Positions 1 to 12,200 of a stretch of 64,000 bases of DNA are shown here, piece after piece. The notes beneath the pieces were generated by a model. That model did no database searches. It was given only the letters and a program-made list of their open reading frames with translations, and was not told where the DNA came from. The DNA is from Trichobilharzia regenti (taxonomy: Eukaryota; Platyhelminthes; Trematoda; Strigeidida; Schistosomatidae): the NCBI GenBank assembly GCA_944472135.2, contig OX235270.1:85569168-85633167 (forward strand). Direction: 5' to 3'. The position numbers were made by a program, and so were the translations under genes. Positions within the stretch are counted from its first letter, which is position 1, and the number at the start of each line of letters is the position of its first letter.

Positions 1-225
1 AATTAAAGTATCAACAAGGAAACATAATACAACTTCCAGGAAAGAAGTTTAGTCAAAGTGAAATTCTAGTTGAAATAATTGTTTTGATGACAGCATTTCT
101 GAAGCATTCAAAATTCATCCTATTAGGAGAGAATCATAGGGATTCAGTTTGAGATTAGCACCGAAGATTTTGTTGTGAAATTTTTGTAACTGAACCGTCC
201 AGTTCGAAGAACACATTGTTATTAT

Positions 226-965
226 TTTATCCTTTAATTCCTAGAGGAACATAGGGCTTCAGCTGCGCACCTCCATTGCTTTCTGTTTTCTGCCAACTTT
301 TCCACCCCGCTCCAAGTCTGCCCTCATGCTTTCATCTCCTCCTCATATGACCTCCTCCAAGTCACCCTTGGACGACCAACTCGCCGCTTCCCTTTCGGCC
401 TGGTTCCACTCGAGCGATGGCTTGTCTAGTGATGTCACTTGATGGTTTCCTCAGAGTATGGCCGATCCGTCTCCATTTCTTCCTGACTATTTGTTTCACA
501 ATCGGTTCCTGGTTGGTTGGTTCATTGCCAGAAATCCCTGTTGCTGATCTTTTCTGACCGGCCATCTCATCTTGAGTATTCAGCGAAGACAGCTGTTGAT
601 GAAGGTCTGTAGTTTGTTTGAGATGCTCTTTATGACGCGCTGGCCAAGTCTCTGATCCGTATAGTGAGTAGCACTGACTTCACATTGGAGTTGAAAATCC
701 GGATCTTATCTTTGATGGTGAGTGATGTTGACCTCCACATAGACTTAGGAGTAATGAAAGCTTGTCTTGCTTTTACGATTCTATCTTTGATATCCTCGTC
801 AGTTTCGTGCGGCTGTAGCTGAAACGATGTTTCCCAGGTAGGCAAAAGAGGTTGTTTCTTTCAGGTTCCTCCCATTTATGCTGATTGTTGTCTGTTGCTG
901 TTGTTGCTGTTGGTGTTGGCCAGGAATCTTCATCACCAACACATAACAGAAATGAAAACATTCAC
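226..965 (-). mobile_element. RTE-clade LINE fragment, 3' end (family 1)
   Basis: Translating the minus strand gives pieces of an RTE-type reverse transcriptase C-terminus: RNLKETTSF (shifted), ETDEDIKDRIVKARQAFITP, WRSTSLTIKDKIRIFNSNVK, then RKKWRRIGHTLRKPSSDITR. Frameshifts and stops separate the pieces, so the copy is dead. The 3' end carries CCCTATGTTCCTCTAGG followed by an A-rich tail near 226-255. Two more decayed copies of the family lie at 13395-14060 and 61270-61620. Confidence 0.85.
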
Positions 966-999
966 CGTAGCTACACATTTTATCGATTATTACACAATG

Positions 1000-2790
1000 A
1001 AGAGATTTGAAAATACTGCATTAATTCTTTACATATTAATTTGAATAAAAATTTAGACTTCATTAAAATCATATATGAATTTCCCAGTTAACTTCAGTAA
1101 AAGTTATTTTAAATCAAACAAATAGATGTGTTTTCATGATAAACAGCTTGAAACAAGCTCTCTGTTTACTCTTAAAGTCAGTCTTTTTCACTAGACAAAG
1201 AAAGAAAATTACTGATAAAAAAAGACTTCTGAGTTATTCAGATACATTTAACAGACCTGTGTATCCACATTTTTTGCACAAATATCTGATAACTTCTTAT
1301 TTTTTATATTGACTTTAGAATCATATTTCACTAGTCAAATCATATTCAGATAAGGAGGCACATCATCCACACTTTTTAGAAGTAGTTTATAGTATTACGA
1401 ACCTAACCAGTTTCAGCAAACAAGATGAGTACTATTTGTGCAGCATGCACAGTAACAAAATATCATGGATTGATTACGTGGTTTACTTCTCATATCATTG
1501 TTGACTGATAATTATTTCAGTTCGATATTTTGTTATCATATTATCAAAATAATAATAAAGGTATTGTACACACAACTACAGAAATAACTTTTTCATTTTA
1601 AAAGTAGACACTAAATGTTTAGAGTTTCTCAAAACATATTTCATATAGAGTACCTGCTAAAATTTGCATGATTTCTGGACAAACCAATTATCAGTAAAAG
1701 TGATTTCATAATCCACTGTGAAAAGGATACTACCGGTATGTTTCATTTGAAATACACTTGACATTTCTATACTTCGTAATGCAACAACTGTGTCCAGCAC
1801 TTATTGATTAGAGTAAAATCAAAATCAAGAAAAAGCTGAAAGATCAGTTTAGCACTAATGCTATTCTAGTTTTCTCGTACTTATAGTGTAAGATGTTTGT
1901 CTAAGAAAATATCATTCATCATCATTTGTACTTATCGCATGTTCTGTATCTGGTTTCATTTTTAAACTGCAAGTGTAGTATAGTTACAAGAAACTATAAA
2001 TTTATGGCTAATTATATCTAGAAATGCTAAGTAGTATTGTAGTTTGTTTTGTTCATTGGATTCATGTATAGTGAGAGAAACACAAACATAAGAGAGAGAA
2101 GCTTGCTTATACATTCAAAACATTCTCGTTTATTTTCTCTGACTAAGCTACTCATAAAAATATGCAACGCAAGACAAAGTAATATGTCATAGGATTTATG
2201 CAAATTCTTTATTCACACTACATAATCATTATTACCTCATGAGCGAAATGTTGTGCTTAATTCGCTAAGAATATGTCGCATATCGTTCACATGTTTGTGA
2301 TAAAAACACAAAGCTTAAAGTCATCAGTTACATAATTTGCATATTATGCAACCACATTATTAAACGTACATGTTGTACTAGCATATCGCCTAACAAGTAT
2401 GACTATAGAAGTCTGTGTTTAAAGGAATTGTAGGTAGTTCTTTAAAATGAAAGCTTGATGTATATTCGTTCAAACCGCTAAATGTACTAAATATCTAAAA
2501 AATATAATATTCAATAGAGAATTCGTTTCTCCATTCAGAATTCATGCATTTTTAATATATTTACCATTTACTAGCAGATATCCTAAAAATTTACTTCATG
2601 TTGATCATTATAATATATCTAAATTTGTCTATTATATAAGAATGCTTAGCTTATTATAAAAACGAACCACTATCTTATTACGAAGCATCTATAAACGCTG
2701 TAACGAATGTGTTCAGAAGCCTGAACAAGAGAAAGATGATCAGTGAAAATATTTAAGGCTATGAAAAACTTCCATAAAGTAGCCACACAC
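1000..2790. other. AT-rich sequence without recognised features
   Basis: No ORF, splice-supported exon, tRNA-like box or repeat was recognised here. It lies downstream of the Disabled-like gene and may include its 3' UTR and flank. Confidence 0.5.
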
Positions 2791-3024
2791 AGCAATATAA
2801 GTTAGGAGATGTCTACGTTGAATTTAATTTCGTAAACGTCTGTCCAGATGTTTTCAGCAAATAGGACTGAAGAATTCGCAGTCAAGAAAAACTGTCCAGT
2901 TATTTCACAAACACTTGCAGTTATTATTTGTCCTATCGTGAAACCTCTATTGAGTTTAACCACTTTTCCTATACCCTTATAAGTTTCTAAATTAAAAAAA
3001 ATCACTCGATATAAGATATTAAGG

Positions 3025-3234
3025 TTAATTGCTTATTTCTACTAGCATGCATGCTGCGTGTCTAAATTCTTGTTTCACTTGTTCAACTAATAGCTTTTCC
3101 TTGACTAAAATGTATTTACAACCGTTTTCACGTTTGTGTCGAAAGCCCTTGTCTATATTTTCTTTGCTGTCTATTTCCTTAAAATGCTGCTTAAACTTGA
3201 CGATTTTCACGTCATTCTCTGAAAGTAAATACAA
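3025..3234 (-). CDS. candidate terminal exon of the Disabled-like gene
   Basis: An acceptor ATACCCTACTATCAG opens a phase-0 reading frame of 69 codons (LYLLSENDVKIVKFKQHF... to VEISN) ending at TAA (3025-3027). It is Lys/Glu-rich and has no recognised homology. It would follow a 185-bp intron. A second splice-like open segment (about 2808-2982, ETYKGIGKVVKLNRG...) is out of phase with exon 6 and was not used. Confidence 0.35.
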   Translation of the reverse strand: MYLLSENDVKIVKFKQHFKEIDSKENIDKGFRHKRENGCKYILVKEKLLVEQVKQEFRHAACMLVEISN

Positions 3235-6200
3235 CTGATAGTAGGGTATATTTTACGATGCGCCAACATTTCATTATTGAAATAAACAATTTAAATATGT
3301 AACACTTTTATATAATTTTTATGCAAGAAGAGAACAAACTATAACTGTGTTATCATTTGTCAATATTGCTCGAAAAAATCAATGAAAGTATAGTGCAGAT
3401 GCGGTATATATTAACTTACAGACTGAATTCCTGAGAAGGCAGTTGGCCAAACGTTAGCAGTTGTAGAATGCGATTTAATATAAGGAGGTGTGTTGTAGGG
3501 TACAGATCCAGTCACGCCTGTAAATGAAATAGGACTGTGTTTTAAATCAGGTTTCCGATTATCCGTGTTAGTTGGTGAGACTAAATAAAAATGAGCATAT
3601 TTAGAAAAAATAATTATTTTAGATATTATTATTATTATTGCACTTTAAATGTATCATTTGTTTAGTTAGACGCTTGCTCACTCACTAATATTTTTTTTAT
3701 TGTAACGATTTGCAGATTGGTGATGAAAATGGAAAAAAATCATCCAAAGATTACGGACTATGTATTATAACAGACAATTAATACTACGTTGAAATCTGCT
3801 TAAAATCTTTTTTTGAGTGAGTGAAATTCCTTAAAAAGTGACGAAAAGCTAGAATTTTCAAGATTAGCTGAAATTCTCATATGTGTTTTATTGATGTCTA
3901 GCTATGACAAATTCCTGCTCCTCGACAGATAGAAAATAATACCAAGTAGAAGTGAAATTATGATGGCTCTGTTGTCACAAATTATACAAACTTAAGCCAG
4001 TTAAATTACTAAAAGATACCTTTGAAAAGACGCCAGTTTTTTTTTACAACTATACCTCCTTAATTTAATATACAACAGTCAAAATGCAGTTTTCTATGGA
4101 AGTCCTCTTTGTTCTCCATTAGGTCTGCATTGTTTGTGGAAGCGCAGCATTTATATAACAGTAACTTCCTTTGCTAGATGTGGTTGATTCCTTCTGAGAG
4201 GCACGGTCATAGGATGGTCCTGCATAATAGAATACCGAGTTTAGGCCAGTATGGTTGGTGACGACCAGAACATTTTATAACTGACACACCTCTGTACAAG
4301 TGAAAGGCCGGAATATTAAGGACTACAAGATATAGATTTACGTCCACTTGATTATAACAATAGCAACAATAAAATCAACGAGAATGGCCACTTGGATATT
4401 AAAAACCAATTAGGAAAAGTGTTATATCTAATCTTTCTTCTAATGTTAGGCATTACTTTATCATTTTTGGAAAATGTTAACCTAAATTAAAAATCTACTC
4501 CGATCACGATATTTTGAGTGAAGAAGCATTCATAAGGCATTCTTGAGATTGGGCTGAAAATTTCATTTTGCAACAATTAGACTCACAGAATCCTTTATTA
4601 TTCTTGAAGAACTGCTGATTATTTGATATTGGTGACCATAAATCCACAGGTGCATTATCTGTCCACACAGGGTCTTTATTACCAAAGTGATCATCAAAGG
4701 TCGTCCAATTACTTCCTATTTCCTTTTTTAAATTTCAAAAAAATATATTATATTTGTAAAGAATATCACAAAAACTTTGGGACAAAACAATAATAAGAGT
4801 AAAATCTAGAAGAAACAATGTGAAGCACAGCATAAACCAAATTAGAGAAAAGAAACATGACGGAACTAAGATGGGTAAAGATGTGCGGGAAAGAAGAGAT
4901 CAGTGCAGGATGACGAGTAGTGAATACATCTACGCTATCAGAGATCATTTTGAACTAATTATTGTGGCAAATAATGATTTCATGATAGTTTTATCTGATG
5001 TAGCACAGTTTGACACAGTATTATTAACTAGAGGATGTTTTGATAACTATTGAGTATTTACAATTATATCAAATTAATTATAATACTTTCAAAGCTGACT
5101 TTTCTTCATTCATTCTATCAGAAGCATAATTTATGCAACGTTTAATATCAGTAAAAAGTTTGAGCATTGGGGATTAGATCAAATAAAGTATAATTATATT
5201 TCAGTAGTTTACACACAATGATAAGTTTTGTTCTTGGTAATAAAACAATTCCAACAGTGGTGTGAACACGGGCAGTAATTTTGCTCGAAATATTACCAAT
5301 AATAAAACTAATCATTGTGTGTAAACTATTGAAATATATTTATACTTTATTTTATGCAACGTTCGTTCAGTTAATTCCGTTAAAAGCAATTGGTATTAAT
5401 TCAACAAGTATAGATTCAGTAATCAATCCATCTTTCCATTCAGCTGTATTGGAACTCAAAACTTTCTTGTTACTTCAGTCTTTTGTATATTTATGGGTGA
5501 TTGTATGCACTACAACAGCTGGAAAAATCTGTGGATTACTTAATTTGTTATCACCTGTCAGTATATAATTAGCTAATTTTTCTTGTTTCGATATTCGAAC
5601 GTTACCCAATCTACCCTTTTCACCTATGTCTACATCTTGTAATCATGATATGGTGTTTAATGAGCTGAATAGCTTTTCTGCAAAGCTCCATGATAAATTT
5701 CAATCAAAATATCTTTATTCAGACGCACTAATAGGCTTGACTGCTACCCTGACCTCATCTTTCAACTACCGGGAAGACGATTTTCAGTTTGGATTGTAAA
5801 TCGAAATGCGTTGATTTTCCAAAAATATTTCGAAATTAAGTACCAACATCCCCCTTAAGTATGTAGTAAAATTACATATACTGGGAAAGGTTGAAATAAT
5901 TACAGGCGACATTTAATCAGAGATGTAAATAATCCATAGCATATAGATTTATACTATTTATAAATGATTCACCTCTTCATTGTCTAAACGTGTTCATTCA
6001 ATTCTACAAGTTTTCTTTATGGTTGTAGAAATATTTCATGAAAGGGTATGATTTTACACAGTGATCTTGGAATCCTATTGATTTGTTCTTCTGACTTTAT
6101 CTTTCTTTCTTACTTGGGCAAGATTTATTCTTTGATTTAAATTCTTTTACCAAAATATTCATACTTCTTCCTCTTGTGCTGAACAAATCTATACTTCAAA

Positions 6201-9200
6201 ATTTTTGTTACTTTTGCTTCACCTGTATAAAAATCTTAACATGTCAAATTTTTACGAGTTATACACTCCTTTCTTATGTTTACACTAAATTGGAAGCCAC
6301 TAGTATCAGTTTTATATTAGAATTTCATTTATCGAATGAGTCAGACAAATCATTTGAGATAAATGTGGCTCTTTTATACATTCTGTTGTTTTACTACTGA
6401 AAACATATCTGTGATGCATCAAAAAGTGACTCATTCTACTATACTTTCCCTCCATGAAAGACTGACACGAACAATGAATCACACTTTTTGGTGTTTAGCA
6501 CAGAAATAACGGTCAGCTATCATCTATATTTATAAAATGTCACAGTTCTACTGAATTGATCGTGATTGTATCAGCTCTGCAACTATACTTTGAAGGCATC
6601 ATTCAGTTGATCAACTTCAAAGCAGACTAAGTGAGACAATATAAACATTTTAAAACAATATTTTTTTATTTTTGATTACAACTTGATTCCACACCGTATT
6701 TTTGGTACAAGTATGGAATTTTCAGCATATGATATCGGTAGCCCGAATTTTGCAGGCCAACCATAGATATCAGGTGTGCGTCGGCAGGGGATCGAACCGC
6801 GAACTATGTGCATGGTTGGCGAGAGTTCCAACCACTGTGCCACCGACGCACATACATTGTCCGACAAAATCTGTTACTATTTATTAATATTATTATCGAA
6901 ATTCTCAACTTTACAGTATGGCGATTAAGCAGCATCCAAATGCTTAAAACAGGCGTACTATATATGTGTGTTTTGTTTTGACAGTTATACCAAAATACTT
7001 GTAAAACAGTTCATTTAGTTTCTATAGATTCAACTTACTTTATTGAATGCAGTAGGATATTTCTTGTTATTCTGATGGATTTCATTAGGTGAGTTAATGC
7101 TATCACTAATGTCGACTAGCTGGATTAAGTCAGAATCATTTTCCTCTTTAGTTTCAAAACTTTTTGTATCGTTGGGATTTTCTGATGAATTAGATACACC
7201 CTATAGAAATATGCATAGTTTTGAAAATATGAATGTACAACAGTCTACTAAAGAATTAAAATAAATTTATTATGTTTTGAAAAGGGTCAGTAAAAGTTGT
7301 ATAAACAGATCTGTGAGTCAACATCAGTTATGGTAAGATTTGCTTATAGGAAAAATATCTGATACACGTAGAAAAATCCAGGAATTAATATCGTTTCATT
7401 TACTACCATTTCGGCAAAACACATGAAGCAAGCAAACTGGCTTTAAGTTTTTTTATAAGTCTTTCTTTAAACCACTATGTATTAATTACATTTGAGCTAA
7501 ACACTCTAAGGTTTAAAAAATTAGTGGAAATTTACATAATTTTTCGATGCACTATAGAAAATTTCACATTCTAGGACAACAATGCCCACAACAAAACTGT
7601 GTTATTACCACACGGTTTTCCAAAACCAGTGAGCGTAATGATGTCATGTAAAGATCTCAGTCAAGAAACATGATATATTTGTTTCATGTTAATTTGAATA
7701 ACCCTGGTTAATATTTCTAGGTATCTTGAATTGCATCACATGCTAGTGATTCAGTCATTATATCACAATATTGGGCAAGATGGAATAAATGCACTAAATC
7801 TCAGCTCATGTGATTTGTGTGTTTTGATTACCCAGTAATGCAAGTATAAAAAGAAATCAACTCGTTTGCAGTGCATGAAATCACACGTAGAAGACATGGC
7901 GTTAAGAAACTAAGAACTCTGCTTCGCATATATGTTTTCAGATCAGTTTTAGATTATTACTAAATATGCCAAACCGAATAATGTGGCCAAAAAATGCCAT
8001 TTAAGTGCTTCAAATTCAAAACAGAAACAATCAAAATCAAAATGCAACGGACGTGTTATAGAAATTTTTTGTGAGTACTGAATAATTAGACTTTAGATTG
8101 GTTGACTTATTGAGTGAAGGACCACTATAGAACTCACTCCTAAGCAAAATAAATTCATAAAGCCACATTTTGAAACAATATGCATAAAGAAAACAAGAAG
8201 GGGACTACACTAGAGTGAACAGAGTTACAAGAAATAATGATTAAATGTAGCCTATCAAAGATATTCTAAATTGAGAATGTCACTATGAGTTAGCGCATAT
8301 GCAAAACTGTGAATTAACTCGAGTCATGTCAATAAGGGTCTCCAACTTCCAGTTTTCTAAATCCCCAACATCTCGGCCAAACCAGACTTTATGAGATGGC
8401 GCCATAATTGGGTTGTGTGACAAAAACAAGCTACTGTTACTTTGGCAAACACCTTTTGCCTAGAAAGGCTGTGGCTCAGCGGGATTAACGCGTGTATTAA
8501 CCTCCTTGATTACTGAGGCTTCGAGACCTTTCTCACTTAATGCACACTCTTTTTATTAAGTTGCCAAATATTTTAACGGAGTTGACAGTAACTAAATTGG
8601 ATAGACGTCAGACGAGGTTTTCGATTATCAGCTGATAATGTGTGAATAATTTATGCAAAAACTCAAGGCATAAAACAACATCTAAATACTGCTGTTATAA
8701 AATTAATGCATAATGAATTACTTTCTTGACTTAACCTTTTATATAGTACACACTTTCTCTGAAGCTCCAGTCCATTGTTAAGAATTAATTGCACTACTTT
8801 TGCAAATAGGTTTATCTCTAATAAAAGTCTGTTGTCCTGGAAGTACAAAAAGTAATCGCTTAAAGTTTTCTTATTATTGTAACAATTATTCAGACATCTG
8901 TCAGTTTCTACGAATTGTAACGTTAAGCATTTGGTCAGTTGATCAATATTATTTTCAAAAGACGGAACAAGTTACTGAGTCATTGGACATTTTCTGGCTG
9001 TGGCTGTATAGTTAAACATTCAGGTGATCAAAATCCTAGTAACGCATTTCGAAGCCACATTCAAATACGACTGTGAGAAAATGGGAAGTTTTAAAAGTGA
9101 ATGGTACACTTAGAATTAATACATGTTTGCTTGTTTTTATTTCGATAAAACTAATGAAAGAATAGGTTGATCTAAGTTTTATGCATAAAAAACTTAGAAT

Positions 9201-12200
9201 GCCAAACACTGAACACAAAGTATTTGAGGAGATAAGTAACTTCATATACTAGGGCATTCAAAATTCATCTGACAAAAATGTTTTTGTTTCATAACTAATT
9301 TAGAAATAAACCTTACGTTGTAAAGAAAAAAATACCCGCTTACTTCATTGGATGGCATTAAATCAAGGTTTGAATAGATCTGTTTCAAGGCACGAATTAA
9401 TTTGGGAGTCTGAAAGAGAAAAACATAATACAAAGGTAACTCCTATCACCCGTTTGTTTTCTCCAACAGCATTATGTAAAATCGTTTATCTTTCATAATT
9501 GTTATAATTTATTCAAACATCTAATGCGTTCAGTTGTTGTATCCTATAACACCAACATTTCATTCTGCACAGTCTATATTGTAAATTACACAGAAAGCTA
9601 AAATTCAAGCGTGCCTTTTATCTGTCTATCTTCCGAAATATGTAAAACTACACTGTGTGTCAAACTTTTTTCCTAAGTTCATAAGTAGAGTGTAGAAAGC
9701 TGACTGTATATTACTTTGATCTGTAGCGAATGTTCATTATCAGGGTGATTGGAATTTGAAGTACACACATAAGTTAGGAGTAGTTTTATATTAGATTTGA
9801 AATTTTCAGCAGTGACAATAAAAGTTGTCCTACTGACTTTATGTATTCACTTTTTTTCCTTCACCTCCCCAGTGGAACATAGGGACTCAAGCTAGTGGCT
9901 TGGAGTTTCTGTAGCAGTGTTAATTTCTACAGGATGTGGTTGCTAGCCTCATGCCCAACCTTTCGTCTTTACCAGCATTATTTCTGGCTTAGCGAGGTAA
10001 AGGAGTGCGTCTGTGGCCGGGGATCGAATCCCGGACCATGTGCATGATCGGCGAGCGTCCTAACCGCTGTGCCACCGACGCACATGTATTCACTTTAAAG
10101 ATGCATTATAAGTAATAGTGAGGTATTCCTTATCCTGAAAAATTTACAAACCAATTAATACGTTTTCTGGTTATGTTCACAGACTATAGTATATGAATAG
10201 AGTACTTTGACTTGTTGTATATATCTCTGGTTTCATTTCGACAATATAAGACGCAATTAACAACGGCTGTACTAATTTACTTCTTATGAATTCTAGAAAA
10301 ATATATTTACAACTCTCAAAAATTCCAATAGTTATGCATAAATTAAGCAGAAGAAAGACCAACCAGATTGTTTTCTTGCATGTATGTTGTTGTGAGCTTT
10401 CCGGACAACACTATGATTCAGTAATTAGTTGCATGAAAATGACATAATTTTATTTTCGAGTGGAAGAACAGTTTATTTATTGAACTGACGTAGTACATGG
10501 ATGGAGCAAAGATTGCAGTAAATATTCTGTTTATATACGCAATTAAAACATGGAAGTATGTGGAGGATAACCCTACATTTCACTTTTTTGCTACCTCACA
10601 TATTGTTGGAAGTCTATAAGCGATTTTACTTACGATTTTAGAACCCATGTCAATTTTGATAGGAAATAGGTCACTCCCTCAAACGACAAACATTATTATG
10701 AGAATATGAATATGAATGCATAAAAACTTATGCATTAGGATATATCATCTGATCTACTGAAGTCTGAGACATTGAAGGATTTTAATTCCTGTCTACAAAA
10801 CATTTTAATTGTGAAATTAACTTTTTAATAACTTGTCTTCCCGAATGAAACCTATGTACATATTTGATAGTTTCCCGTACAATATTTTAGTCCATTAATT
10901 TGTTTTTTCACATCTTTGTCTATTGAGATTGTTATTGTTCTTCATTAAGCTATGGCAGAATGTATTACATGCGATTTTTCAAAATATATAACTAAAATAC
11001 ACAACCCAGTAGAGGAATTTTCTGTAGGTAAGGTAATCGTAGCCATTAAAATGAGTGGAATTAACTCTTAAAAATGTGATACCGAACAGTGATGCATATT
11101 TTGAAAATGAAGGCTGTATATAGTTGACTGATATGCGTAAATATTATAAACATGAAATCTTTTATAATTATAATGTTGACAGGTATGACTAAGGATGATA
11201 ATTTAATAAGTTAAACTAACTTATCTCAATCCTACATCCCTGTTAGTTCATTTGACGAGGAATTATTAGTATACATCATTTCAAGTTTTCTTAAATTAGT
11301 AAGATGAGATGGAAGTTAGTTGTCTTACTAAACAATACAGCAGTATGTTGACTGGTTGTTATTCCTTGATCGACTATATTTTGATAGAGTTCAGAAATAA
11401 ATTACAAATAACTTGAATACAGATGATTAGGTGACCATTTATCGCGTGCACATTACTTCTTGATTCTATTATGATGAATGCTAATCTCTTCTGAACAAAC
11501 AATCATCACTTTCCGAACACACTGCACACTTATTGTTGTCTGGTAGTCAGTTGTAGGTAAAATTCAATGATATCTACCAGTGAGTAAATTTTTATTGCTT
11601 AATTCTAAAATCATCATTATCCTATTTGTGACAAAGAGTTAAGAATTTTCCGGTACATACAGACAAACTAGTTTTCAGAAGCAGAAGTCACAAAGTACAT
11701 TATCCACTGAGACACTCCATACTGCACAAAGAAACGAAATACACTTTATTTTACATACCAGCTTAAATTACTGACTCAACGGTACCAATTACCTAAATAA
11801 TATTGAATGCATCACTCGTTTTCTACTAGAAACTTAAAATAATGGGCAACAAAGCGGAGGTTCGGAAAATTAGTAAATATGAACAGTAACGAACGGAAAG
11901 TTGGTAAAAACATATCTGCACTTTATCTATAATTTTCCGCTTGTGTTTCCTATTATGAATGATTGAGAATTCATTAATGCATTCACAAATGTATCGGTTT
12001 TAAGCCAATTCAGATACTTCGAATATACCTTAAAACACAAATGGTTCTCAAAGAACATTTAGTTAGTTGATACGTTACTAGCTAAGGTGGCATATAAGGA
12101 AAACACCACATAATCATTCAGTGAAAAATATGTTAAGTGTAGAATATACAACTATTTGCATTTCATTTACTGTCTGGATGCATCAGCAAATAAATCAATA

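Noticed and set aside
2808..2982. Possible extra exon of the Disabled-like gene (ETYKGIGKVVKLNRG...)
   Set aside because: Good acceptor but phase-1 entry required; incompatible with exon 6 unless another exon intervenes.
5281..5568. 95-codon plus-strand ORF within an intron
   Set aside because: No homology, no splice context, AT-biased composition like the surrounding intron.
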